NCBI GenBank assembly: GCA_964350605.1
Contig: CAYGKP010000122.1
Location: 1 to 7,663 of the forward strand
Length of the DNA: 7,663 bases
Direction: 5' to 3'
Source: CAYGKP01 sp964350605
Lineage (GTDB): Bacteria; Bacteroidota; Bacteroidia; Cytophagales; JAAEPT01
Part shown: positions 1 to 6,302 of the stretch, one piece after another
Layout: every line of letters begins with the position of its first letter
How positions within the stretch are numbered: the stretch's first letter is position 1
Notes under the pieces: generated by a model
The model's database searches: none
What the model saw: only the letters and a program-made list of their open reading frames with translations
Told to the model about the DNA's origin: nothing
Program-made: the position numbers and the translations under genes

Positions 1-1
1 C

Positions 2-604
2 CCGGACCGCACGAAGTTGATTGGCGGCCTCTTGCTTTCTCGCTTCTCTCAGATGCTGATCACGACGGTGGCGGGGGTTGCGGCGTGGCTCGTCTATTGG
101 CATTGGGGGCTGGTCGACGGACGGATCCTGAACCCCTGGGTGTTAGCCGCGGTGCTTGGGTTGTTGGTTTTGCTTTTCGTGCTGCGCCGCCGGATTGCGA
201 AGTTGACGTGGCTGCCGCTCAAACGCTTTTGGTCGGTTGTGGGGGTCTATACCCCTAGGGTGGTCATCGAGATTCACGCCCTTTCGGCGGTTCGCTACGC
301 GATCTTCACCAGTCAATTTCTGTTCCTTTTATTGCTGGTCGGCGCCGAGGGATCGGTGGGGGTATTGCTTGCAGGGGTGGCCTTGGTCTTCCTGGCCAAA
401 AGTGTGCTGATGAGCTTCAACGTCCTGGCCGATTTGGGCTTGCGCGAGGTGGCGGCGTTGTACTTTCTGGGCGACTTGGCCGGTGTGCCCTTCGACCTGG
501 TCTTACTCTCGACCTTGGGCCTCTGGCTGATTAACTTGGTGCTGCCTTCGTTGGTGGGTGCTTTCCTTTTATGGCGACTGCGATTCACTACCTCAGCCTC
601 GTAG
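2..604 (+). CDS. Flippase-like membrane protein (lysylphosphatidylglycerol synthase TM / YbhN-type), 5' truncated
   Basis: The frame is open from the first bases of the window, so this is the C-terminal 200 residues of a longer gene that starts upstream. The visible part has several hydrophobic segments (about residues 18-35, 40-56, 98-114, 118-138 and 165-190) separated by short basic loops. The PDRTKLIGGLLLSR stretch near the start and the late GLREVAALYFLG motif, followed by a hydrophobic helix and a short basic tail, resemble the flippase-like integral membrane domain of the lysylphosphatidylglycerol synthase TM/UPF0104 (YbhN) family. Members are inner-membrane proteins of about 300-350 residues; some flip aminoacyl-lipids, and most are uncharacterised. 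No aminoacyl-transferase domain follows, so this is the membrane-only type. The end overlaps the next glycosyltransferase gene by 34 bases, suggesting joint expression and perhaps a role in moving a lipid or lipid-linked sugar. The family call is moderately sure; the substrate is unknown. Confidence 0.72.
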   Translation, partial: PDRTKLIGGLLLSRFSQMLITTVAGVAAWLVYWHWGLVDGRILNPWVLAAVLGLLVLLFVLRRRIAKLTWLPLKRFWSVVGVYTPRVVIEIHALSAVRYAIFTSQFLFLLLLVGAEGSVGVLLAGVALVFLAKSVLMSFNVLADLGLREVAALYFLGDLAGVPFDLVLLSTLGLWLINLVLPSLVGAFLLWRLRFTTSAS

Positions 605-1698
605 CCCTGGGCCTTGGGTCCTTGTTTCTCTTTCTGGTGTGGTGGGCCAGGGGGAGGTTTCTGGCCAGGCGCGAAAGTTTCCCACAGGGCCCACTTCCTT
701 CGGTGTCGGTTCTCATTGCCTTTCGCGATGAATGGGAGAACCTGCCGCAACTCCTTGATTCTCTGCGTGCTCAGAGTTGTACGAACGTTCAGTACAGTAT
801 TTTCCTGCTCAATGACCATTCGAAGGATGGGGGCGAGGTCTGGCTTCGCAAGCAGACCCAGGACGACCCCAGATTTCAGGTCATCGACGTAAGTGGGCAC
901 GGCAAGAAAGCTGCGCTGGCCGAAGGGATTGCGCGCTCGGAAGGGGAGATTATTTTGACGACTGATGCGGACTGTTTGGTGCCGCCCGATTGGATCGAGC
1001 GGATGGCCGAACCCTTCGTGAAGCCGACCGTTCACGTGGTCTCTGGGCTGGTCACGTTTCTGGAAGGCAACCTCTTCGCCCGGATGCAGACGGTCGAGTT
1101 CGCCAGCCTGGTGGGGTTTGGTTTTGCGTCCATCCATGCGGGGCGACCAACGATGGCCAACGGGGCCAATTTTGCCTATCGTCGCTGGGCCTACCAAGAA
1201 GTTGGTGGGCACCAAGAAGAGAAAGACGGCGCGAGCGGCGATGATGAGTTTCTCATGCACCGCATCCACCAGGAATTCCCGGGCAGCGTGGTCACCCAAC
1301 GCCGGTCCGTCGTGCGAACAGCCGCAGCTCCAACGCTAGGTGCCTTCCTTCGCCAGCGTCGCCGCTGGGCCAGCAAGTGGGAGCGCTATACCTCGCGGAC
1401 GGTGCAACTGTTGGCCCTACTGGTCTGGCTCACGCAGCTCGGGTGGCTGCTCAGTCCCCTTGGGTTGCTCGGACCGTCCTGGTTGGTGCAACAGGTTGGG
1501 TTCACCTGGCTTGCCAAACTACTTTTCGAGGGGCCGTATCTTTTTATCGTGCTTCGCAAACTTGGGCACCGCATGGAACGCCCCGCCAACCTGTTTGCCT
1601 TTCTGTTGGTCGAAGTGCTTTATGCGCCGTATGTTGTGGTCGTGGGGCTCTGGGCACGTTTCGGGCGCTATTCCTGGAAGGGCCGCCGCCACAACTAG
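571..1698 (+). CDS. Membrane-anchored family 2 glycosyltransferase
   Basis: This 375-residue enzyme is predicted to transfer a sugar from a nucleotide donor on the cytoplasmic face of the inner membrane. It has an N-terminal membrane helix (about 5-25), a GT-A domain (about 43-270) and three or so C-terminal helices (about 277-298, 300-325, 340-361). GT2 motifs are visible: the SVSVLIAFRDE nucleotide-binding strand (44-54), the ND pair at 81-82, the metal-binding TDAD at 131-134, the acidic pair DDE at 224-226 and QRRRW at 262-266. The QxxRW motif is a hallmark of hydrophobic GT2 enzymes such as cellulose, chitin and hyaluronan synthases, many of them processive. The ATG at 571 lies inside the end of the preceding gene; later in-frame starts would remove the first helix. 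No Shine-Dalgarno sequence is seen. Donor and acceptor cannot be told from sequence. It is similar in layout to the glycosyltransferase at 5095-6192. Confidence 0.9.
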   Translation: MATAIHYLSLVALGLGSLFLFLVWWARGRFLARRESFPQGPLPSVSVLIAFRDEWENLPQLLDSLRAQSCTNVQYSIFLLNDHSKDGGEVWLRKQTQDDPRFQVIDVSGHGKKAALAEGIARSEGEIILTTDADCLVPPDWIERMAEPFVKPTVHVVSGLVTFLEGNLFARMQTVEFASLVGFGFASIHAGRPTMANGANFAYRRWAYQEVGGHQEEKDGASGDDEFLMHRIHQEFPGSVVTQRRSVVRTAAAPTLGAFLRQRRRWASKWERYTSRTVQLLALLVWLTQLGWLLSPLGLLGPSWLVQQVGFTWLAKLLFEGPYLFIVLRKLGHRMERPANLFAFLLVEVLYAPYVVVVGLWARFGRYSWKGRRHN

Positions 1699-1712
1699 CT
1701 GAATCAAAGCCA

Positions 1713-1967
1713 ATGACCGACCGTGAATTTGCCTTGCTTGACGAGCTGTACTTCGTGATTTCCTTCGAGGAAATCTGCGAGCAGCTCGGTTGGCCCGAGG
1801 TCGAATTGGCCGGAGCACTCCACGCAATGACCGAGCGGGGCTGGGTGCGTTGCTTCCAAGGCGAAGCGGATGCCGACAATCCACTATTGGATTGGCCCGG
1901 GCGGTATGCACAGTTTCATTATCTTGCCACAAAGGAGGGATTGCTCGCGCACAACACGGATGCGTAG
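1713..1967 (+). CDS. Small conserved-looking protein, possible winged-helix fold
   Basis: This 84-residue soluble, acidic protein has no signal peptide or membrane segment. The ATG at 1713 lies 14 bases after the preceding stop and gives a protein starting MTDREFALLDELYFV. Residues about 17-46 (SFEEICEQLGWPE, then helix, then ERGWVRCFQ) read like a helix-turn-helix followed by the start of a wing. The C-terminal HYLATKEGLLAHN resembles the segment seen in small Bacteroidota proteins encoded beside ABC permeases, as I recall them. It overlaps the permease gene by 8 bases (ATGCGTAG), which suggests translational coupling. The function is unknown: it could bind DNA, or use the fold as a protein-interaction module for the permease. 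A longer in-frame start at 1377 exists but lies wholly inside the glycosyltransferase gene and gives unrelated sequence. The gene itself is well supported; the fold is a guess. Confidence 0.78.
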   Translation: MTDREFALLDELYFVISFEEICEQLGWPEVELAGALHAMTERGWVRCFQGEADADNPLLDWPGRYAQFHYLATKEGLLAHNTDA

Positions 1968-3261
1968 ATTACTTATTGCTGCCAAGCGCCGACGGTTGCG
2001 CCGAAATCGTCAGGGCAACCACCGTTCGCCATCGTACTACGTGAAGCGTCGGCTTCGACGGAACGTACCTGCTATGATCGGCCTGGTGCTGATTCTGTTG
2101 GCCCATTTGGTGGCGTTTCTCGGCTACATCATCATGCCCGATTCGACACCCGATGCCAACGATGGCGCGGTCGAGATCAAACGCCAGGGCCCAGGCTTTG
2201 AGGTGACGGTTGTCAAAGTGATGAATAACCCCGAGAACCAAGCGGGGGGCTTTTTCTCGCGCATGATCTACGGCGCACCTTCGCCGTACAAGATTTACCC
2301 GGTCAGCGACTGGCACCTGGAAGGTCAAGACACCGTGGTGCTCACCGTCTTCAACCAATACGGAAACGACCCCCACGAGGAACGGCTTGGGCTGCTCGGC
2401 GTAGTTCGCTCGGTCTATTACGGGGAGTCCAAAGCGCTTTCACCCGACGGGCAAAAAGTCAAGGAGCGCGATGGGGTCATTCAATATGTGAACAACGACG
2501 AGGAGGTCGTGACCGTCACCCGGGCTGAATTGGTCGAAGAGTTCAAGGAGAATAACGTCGAGGAGCGCAGCTATTGGCTCGGCACCGAGAGCGGTGGGCG
2601 CGACATCCTCTCGATGCTGATTTATGGCACACGGATCAGTTTGTCGATCGGGTTTGTTTCGGTCCTGATCTCGCTGGCCGTGGGGGTAACCCTGGGGGCC
2701 TTGGCGGGGTTCTTCGGTGGGGTGGTCGATAGCGTGATCATGTGGTTTATGACCGTCATCTGGTCGATTCCTGCCATCGTGTTGGTCATAGCCATTTCGA
2801 TGGCACTTCAAAGCAAGGGCATCTGGGTGGCCTTCGTGGCCGTAGGCCTGACCATGTGGGTCGAGGTGGCGCGCGTCGTTCGTGGTCAAATCATGGCCTT
2901 GCGCGAAAAGCAGTATGTGGAAGCTGCCCGTGCGATGGGCTTCGGTTCAATGCGCATCATCTTCAAGCACATCTTGCCCAACGTCATCGGTCCGATGATC
3001 GTGATCGCGACGGCCAACTTCGCCGCGGCGATCCTCATCGAAGCGGGGCTGTCCTTCCTGGGGCTGGGCGTGAAGCCACCAACACCTTCCTGGGGCGCGA
3101 TGGTCTACGAAGGCTGGCAACTCATGTCGAACCTCGACAACTGGCACATCTTGGTGTTCCCCTCGATCTGCATCAGCTTGCTCGTCTTGGCCTTCAACCT
3201 GCTCGGCAACGGCCTTCGCGATGCCTTTGATCCGAAAACGAACCGAGAAATCGAGGCATGA
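1960..3261 (+). CDS. DppC-type ABC transporter permease with large extracytoplasmic insertion
   Basis: This 433-residue inner-membrane permease belongs to the binding-protein-dependent (peptide/nickel, DppC/OppC-like) importer family. After a basic cytoplasmic tail, the first helix is at about 36-59. A polar segment of about 145 residues (60-205) follows, then the family motif YWLGTESGGRDILSMLIYGT (205-224), then about five helices. The coupling EAA motif is at 321-341 (EAARAMG, then HILPN), where the ATPase would dock. Ordinary DppC proteins are about 300 residues with a linker of only 20-30 residues before LGTD, so the extra sequence is in that linker. I chose ATG 1960, which overlaps the preceding stop by 8 bases; GTG 2041 is possible, and ATG 1870 would double-code most of the end of the small gene. 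A GGAGG at 1934-1938 is too far from 1960 to be a normal ribosome site. No ATPase, partner permease or binding protein lies in the window, so the substrate is unknown. The stop overlaps the next gene by ATGA. Confidence 0.9.
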   Translation: MRRLLIAAKRRRLRRNRQGNHRSPSYYVKRRLRRNVPAMIGLVLILLAHLVAFLGYIIMPDSTPDANDGAVEIKRQGPGFEVTVVKVMNNPENQAGGFFSRMIYGAPSPYKIYPVSDWHLEGQDTVVLTVFNQYGNDPHEERLGLLGVVRSVYYGESKALSPDGQKVKERDGVIQYVNNDEEVVTVTRAELVEEFKENNVEERSYWLGTESGGRDILSMLIYGTRISLSIGFVSVLISLAVGVTLGALAGFFGGVVDSVIMWFMTVIWSIPAIVLVIAISMALQSKGIWVAFVAVGLTMWVEVARVVRGQIMALREKQYVEAARAMGFGSMRIIFKHILPNVIGPMIVIATANFAAAILIEAGLSFLGLGVKPPTPSWGAMVYEGWQLMSNLDNWHILVFPSICISLLVLAFNLLGNGLRDAFDPKTNREIEA

Positions 3262-4481
3262 GCCGCGAGATCGGGGGCTTGGATCGGCGCAAGCTCGAGC
3301 TTGATGCCTTGCTGGAGGCGACCGAGGCGATCAACGCCAACCTGCCCGAAACTTCGCTCTACAAGATTCTGTACTTCTCGTGCATCTCGGCCTATCGGAT
3401 CGAGAAGCTGGTGTTGTACGTCCATGAAGGTGAAAACTGGTCGCGCGAGGCGGGTCGATTGAAGGTTGAATCCTACGAAAACAGCAGCCCAGGAGCTGCC
3501 TTGTTGGCGTGTGTGTCCTTTACCCGATTGGGGGATGTGGCTCCCGAAATTCAGGCCCAAGGGTTTGAATGGGTAGTGCCGGTACTGCACCGAAAGAAGG
3601 TCTTGGCGCATTTGCTGCTGGGGCCGATGATCGAGGTGTCGGAGGACCAACATGCCGACGCGCTTTCGTTCGTCCAAACCTTTGCGAACATCATCATGGT
3701 GGCCATCGAGAACAAGCGGATGGGTCGCCGTGCCTTGGAGCAAGAAGCCTTGCGCAAGGAGGTGGAAATCGCCCAAAGAGTCCAAGAGTTGCTACTACCC
3801 AAGGCCCTGCCCGACGGCCAGGGGTTTGACATGTACGCCACCTATCAGCCGCACCTGCAAATGGGGGGGGATACCTATGACGCCATCGAAGTAGAGGGCG
3901 GCGATCGGGTTTTTTGCGTGGCCGACGTATCGGGGAAAGGCGTACCTGCGGCGATGCTGATGGCCAACTTCCAGGCAGGCTTGCGCTTGCTGGCTCGCCA
4001 CGGCTTTGACTTGGAGACCATTTGCCGTGAGCTGAATCGCTTGATCTACGAGAACATTCGTGGCGAGTTGTACGTCACCGTGTTTTTGGGCCGCTACCGG
4101 GCTTCGACCGGATCGCTCGAATACGTATCGGCGGGTCACAACCCAGTGTATTTGGTTCGCCCAGGTGGCGAGATCGATGAACTGACCGAAGGCTGTTTGA
4201 TGTTGGGGGCCTTTTCCGAGTTGCCCTTTATGGACGTCGGAAAACGCGAGGTAGGCGCGGGTGATTTGCTGTTCGCCTATACCGATGGGCTGACTGAAAC
4301 CTTCAACACCCTGCATGAAGAGTTTGGCGAGACCCGCTTACAGTTGTTGCTGCGCGAGTTGTATTGGCAGCCGCTCCCCGAGCTGCACCGCGAGATTTTG
4401 GAGCGCGTGGCCTCGTTCCAAGGGGAGGCACCGGGCTTCGACGACCTGACGATGCTCTCGATCCGCTTTGCTACCACATGA
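3258..4481 (+). CDS. GAF-like plus SpoIIE/PP2C-type serine/threonine phosphatase
   Basis: This 407-residue soluble protein has two parts. Residues about 12-152 form a GAF-like sensory region that ends in a helix leading into a short charged, probably coiled-coil linker (150-178, including EQEALRKEVEIAQRVQELLLP), typical of the join between a sensor and a SpoIIE/RsbU-type domain. The phosphatase domain follows with its metal-binding motifs intact: GGD at 203-205, DVSGKG at 223-228, GHN at 293-295, YTDG at 341-344 and DDLT at 395-398. Such enzymes are Mn/Mg-dependent and usually dephosphorylate anti-sigma-factor antagonists in partner-switching pathways. No kinase or STAS-domain partner is in the window, so the target is unknown. 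No membrane segment is visible. It starts with an ATGA overlap with the permease and ends with an ATGA overlap with the deacetylase, so it is made with both. An eight-G run at 3863-3870 encodes part of the GGD motif. Confidence 0.92.
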   Translation: MSREIGGLDRRKLELDALLEATEAINANLPETSLYKILYFSCISAYRIEKLVLYVHEGENWSREAGRLKVESYENSSPGAALLACVSFTRLGDVAPEIQAQGFEWVVPVLHRKKVLAHLLLGPMIEVSEDQHADALSFVQTFANIIMVAIENKRMGRRALEQEALRKEVEIAQRVQELLLPKALPDGQGFDMYATYQPHLQMGGDTYDAIEVEGGDRVFCVADVSGKGVPAAMLMANFQAGLRLLARHGFDLETICRELNRLIYENIRGELYVTVFLGRYRASTGSLEYVSAGHNPVYLVRPGGEIDELTEGCLMLGAFSELPFMDVGKREVGAGDLLFAYTDGLTETFNTLHEEFGETRLQLLLRELYWQPLPELHREILERVASFQGEAPGFDDLTMLSIRFATT

Positions 4482-5098
4482 TGATCCATCGGTACGGACG
4501 GGCCTTTTCTGCGTGGGTTCCGGGCACGCTTTGGCGCATGCCCACCCGCGAGAAGGTGGTCTACCTGACCTTCGATGACGGCCCGGTGCCTGAAGCCACG
4601 CCGTTTGTTCTGGAAACCCTAGCGATCCATTCGGCCAAAGCGACCTTCTTCTGCGTGGGCGAAAACGTAGTAAAACACGAGGGGACTTACCAAGCCGTGC
4701 TGGATGGCGGGCATGCGGTGGGCAATCATACCCAGCACCACCTCAACGGTCGAAAGACGGAGGTCGAGACCTATCTCGCAGACGTGGAAGCCTGTCGGAC
4801 TGTCATGAAACTGGACGAAGCGCGGCCTTTGTTTCGCCCTCCGTATGGGCGGTTGAAATTGGCCCAGCTTCGTGCCCTTAAGCGGAACTATCGAGTAGCC
4901 TATTGGGAGGTGTTGAGTGGGGATTTTTTACCCAACTTGAGCGCGGAAGACTGTTTGCGTAAGACCTTGAAAAACACCCGCCCCGGCAGCATTGTGCTGT
5001 TCCACGATTCGGCCAAAACGATCGAGAAGCTCCGCTGGGTGTTGCCGCGTTATCTAACGGAACTGGCGGCCCAGGGCTATCGGTTCGAGGCCTTATGA
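4478..5098 (+). CDS. NodB-type polysaccharide deacetylase (carbohydrate esterase 4)
   Basis: This 206-residue enzyme is predicted to remove N-acetyl groups from amino sugars in a glycan, using one divalent metal. All five CE4 motifs can be seen: TFDDGP at 31-36 (D33 likely the base, D34 a metal ligand), GNHTQHH at 82-88 (metal ligands H84 and H88), RPPYG at 120-124, W143 in YWEVLSGDF, and LFHDS at 174-178 (H176). It is a minimal catalytic domain. The N-terminus has no clear signal peptide or membrane helix, so it probably acts in the cytoplasm on a precursor, as NodB does, unlike the exported peptidoglycan deacetylases. ATG 4478 forms an ATGA overlap with the phosphatase stop; ATG 4481 is equally possible and drops one Met. 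Starts further upstream would lie inside the phosphatase. The following glycosyltransferase also begins with an ATGA overlap, which suggests that the two act on one product. Substrate unknown. Confidence 0.92.
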   Translation: MMIHRYGRAFSAWVPGTLWRMPTREKVVYLTFDDGPVPEATPFVLETLAIHSAKATFFCVGENVVKHEGTYQAVLDGGHAVGNHTQHHLNGRKTEVETYLADVEACRTVMKLDEARPLFRPPYGRLKLAQLRALKRNYRVAYWEVLSGDFLPNLSAEDCLRKTLKNTRPGSIVLFHDSAKTIEKLRWVLPRYLTELAAQGYRFEAL

Positions 5099-6192
5099 GC
5101 ACCTGGCTGTGGGTGCTTGTCGGCCTGGCTTCAGCCAGCATCGTGCCCTGGGTGTTTTTACTGGTCGTTCAGCGACGCCAACCAGTGCCTTCGGCCCTTG
5201 AGTCGTTTCCGACGGTAAGTATTCTGATCGCTGCGCGGAACGAGGAGTTGGCGTTGCCCCGCTGTCTTGACACCCTCCTGGCGGTGGACTACCCGAAGGA
5301 CAAGCTGGAAATCTGGATCGGGGAGGACCAGAGCACCGACCGTACCGCGGAGATCGCCGCCGAGTACGCTGCCCGCGATTCGCGCATCAAGGTGCTTTCC
5401 ATTCAAGGGCGATTGGGCCTGGCCAAAGGCAAAGCGAATGTGCTCGCTCAATTGGCGCACCAAGCGAAAGGTGAGCGTTGGTTGGTAACCGACGCGGACA
5501 TCGCCGTACCCTCTATGTGGGTCCGGGGCATGCTCTCGGCGTTATCGGATTCGAAAGTCGGTGTCGTGACGGGTGTGACACTGATGGAAGGCGAGGGAGT
5601 CATGGCGCGCATGCAAAGCCTCGATTGGCTCTTCGCCCTGACGATCATGGATGGTTTCGCCCAGGCTGGCCAAGCCGTCACCTCGATGGGCAACAACCAA
5701 GGACTTCAACCGGAGGCCTACCTCGCTACGGGTGGCTATGAGCGGTTGCCTTTCTCCTTGACCGAGGACTTCCAACTCTTCGCCGCGATTCGAAAGGAAG
5801 GGTGGGGGTATGCCCAACTTTTCCGCCCGGAGGTCACAGCCCACTCGTTGCCGGCCCAAAACCTGAAGGCCTTGGTCAGCCAGCGCCGCCGTTGGTTGAC
5901 GGGCTCGTGGCGGCTGCCGATCAGTGCGCTGGTATTGCTGTTGCTCGTGGCCCAGAGCTACGTGTCGCTCGGAGCATTGGTGGTGTTTTCGCCGCTAGTG
6001 GGGGCAAGTCTATGGGTGGGCAAGTTGCTTGTACAGAGTGCGTTGCTATGGCGTTCGGCCACCCGCGTGGGGCAACGCATACGACTGGTCGATTTGCTGC
6101 TCTACGAGGGCTTCTCAGCCGTCCTTACCTTGCTGCTCTTGGTGCTTTCACTGCTCGGTCGACCCATCAAATGGAAAGGGCGACAGTTTTAA
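5095..6192 (+). CDS. Membrane-anchored family 2 glycosyltransferase, second copy
   Basis: This 365-residue inner-membrane enzyme has an N-terminal helix (about 3-25), a cytoplasmic GT-A domain (about 38-270) and C-terminal helices (about 274-300, 303-320 and 334-355). Motifs: VSILIAARNEE (41-51), GEDQSTDRT (76-84), TDAD (132-135), the acidic pair TED (223-225) and QRRRW (263-267). These positions match those of the glycosyltransferase at 571-1698 almost residue for residue, so the two are probably anciently related paralogues, although their C-terminal halves have diverged. QxxRW and the three-helix tail fit the hydrophobic GT2 enzymes that build or extrude polysaccharides. Its ATGA overlap with the CE4 deacetylase recalls the pairing of NodC with NodB, or of PgaC with PgaB. 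That pairing would suggest a GlcNAc-type product, but this is inference. It is the last gene of the overlapped block; a 110-base gap follows. Confidence 0.9.
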   Translation: MSTWLWVLVGLASASIVPWVFLLVVQRRQPVPSALESFPTVSILIAARNEELALPRCLDTLLAVDYPKDKLEIWIGEDQSTDRTAEIAAEYAARDSRIKVLSIQGRLGLAKGKANVLAQLAHQAKGERWLVTDADIAVPSMWVRGMLSALSDSKVGVVTGVTLMEGEGVMARMQSLDWLFALTIMDGFAQAGQAVTSMGNNQGLQPEAYLATGGYERLPFSLTEDFQLFAAIRKEGWGYAQLFRPEVTAHSLPAQNLKALVSQRRRWLTGSWRLPISALVLLLLVAQSYVSLGALVVFSPLVGASLWVGKLLVQSALLWRSATRVGQRIRLVDLLLYEGFSAVLTLLLLVLSLLGRPIKWKGRQF

Positions 6193-6302
6193 GGTCATCA
6201 AGGTTTAACGATTTGGTAACGCAGGCTAAGGTGCTGGCGGGATGGGGCTCTCTAATTTAGCGCCGTTCCTAAACGAGGGGACCAAGTCTTGACAGATTGA
6301 AG
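6193..6302 (+). other. Intergenic gap between the glycan operon and the TatD-type gene
   Basis: This is the first real gap in the window. I found no hairpin with a T-run that would serve as a terminator for the upstream block. I also found no pair of elements at the proper spacing for a Bacteroidota promoter (TTG near -33, TAnnTTTG near -7). A TAATTTAG at about 6253-6260 is a weak match to the -7 element without a partner. The break in overlap still makes a separate promoter for the next gene likely, but read-through cannot be excluded. Confidence 0.4.

Noticed and set aside
313..1299. Long antisense open frame of 328 codons on the - strand
   Set aside because: It lies opposite the flippase-like and glycosyltransferase genes, both of which have clear family motifs. 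Its translation is rich in Arg, Pro and His with no recognisable domain, as expected for the shadow of GC-rich coding sequence.
1934..1938. GGAGG as a ribosome binding site for the permease
   Set aside because: It is about 21 bases before the chosen ATG, too far for normal spacing, and no in-frame start lies at the right distance. Its bases are codons of the small gene.
1870..1959. Upstream start of the permease at ATG 1870, adding 30 residues
   Set aside because: The extra 30 codons overlap the end of the small gene, whose own frame looks real, and they encode no membrane or family sequence. ATG 1960 gives the usual short overlap.
4364..4477. Upstream start of the deacetylase inside the phosphatase gene
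   Set aside because: The added 38 residues are Ala/Arg/Gly-rich read-through of the phosphatase codons in another frame. ATG 4478 forms the ATGA junction seen at neighbouring genes.
6289..6294. TTGACA, a perfect -35 consensus, just before the TatD-type gene
   Set aside because: It ends only 8 bases before the ATG, so no -10 element and leader could fit. Bacteroidota primary promoters also use a different consensus.
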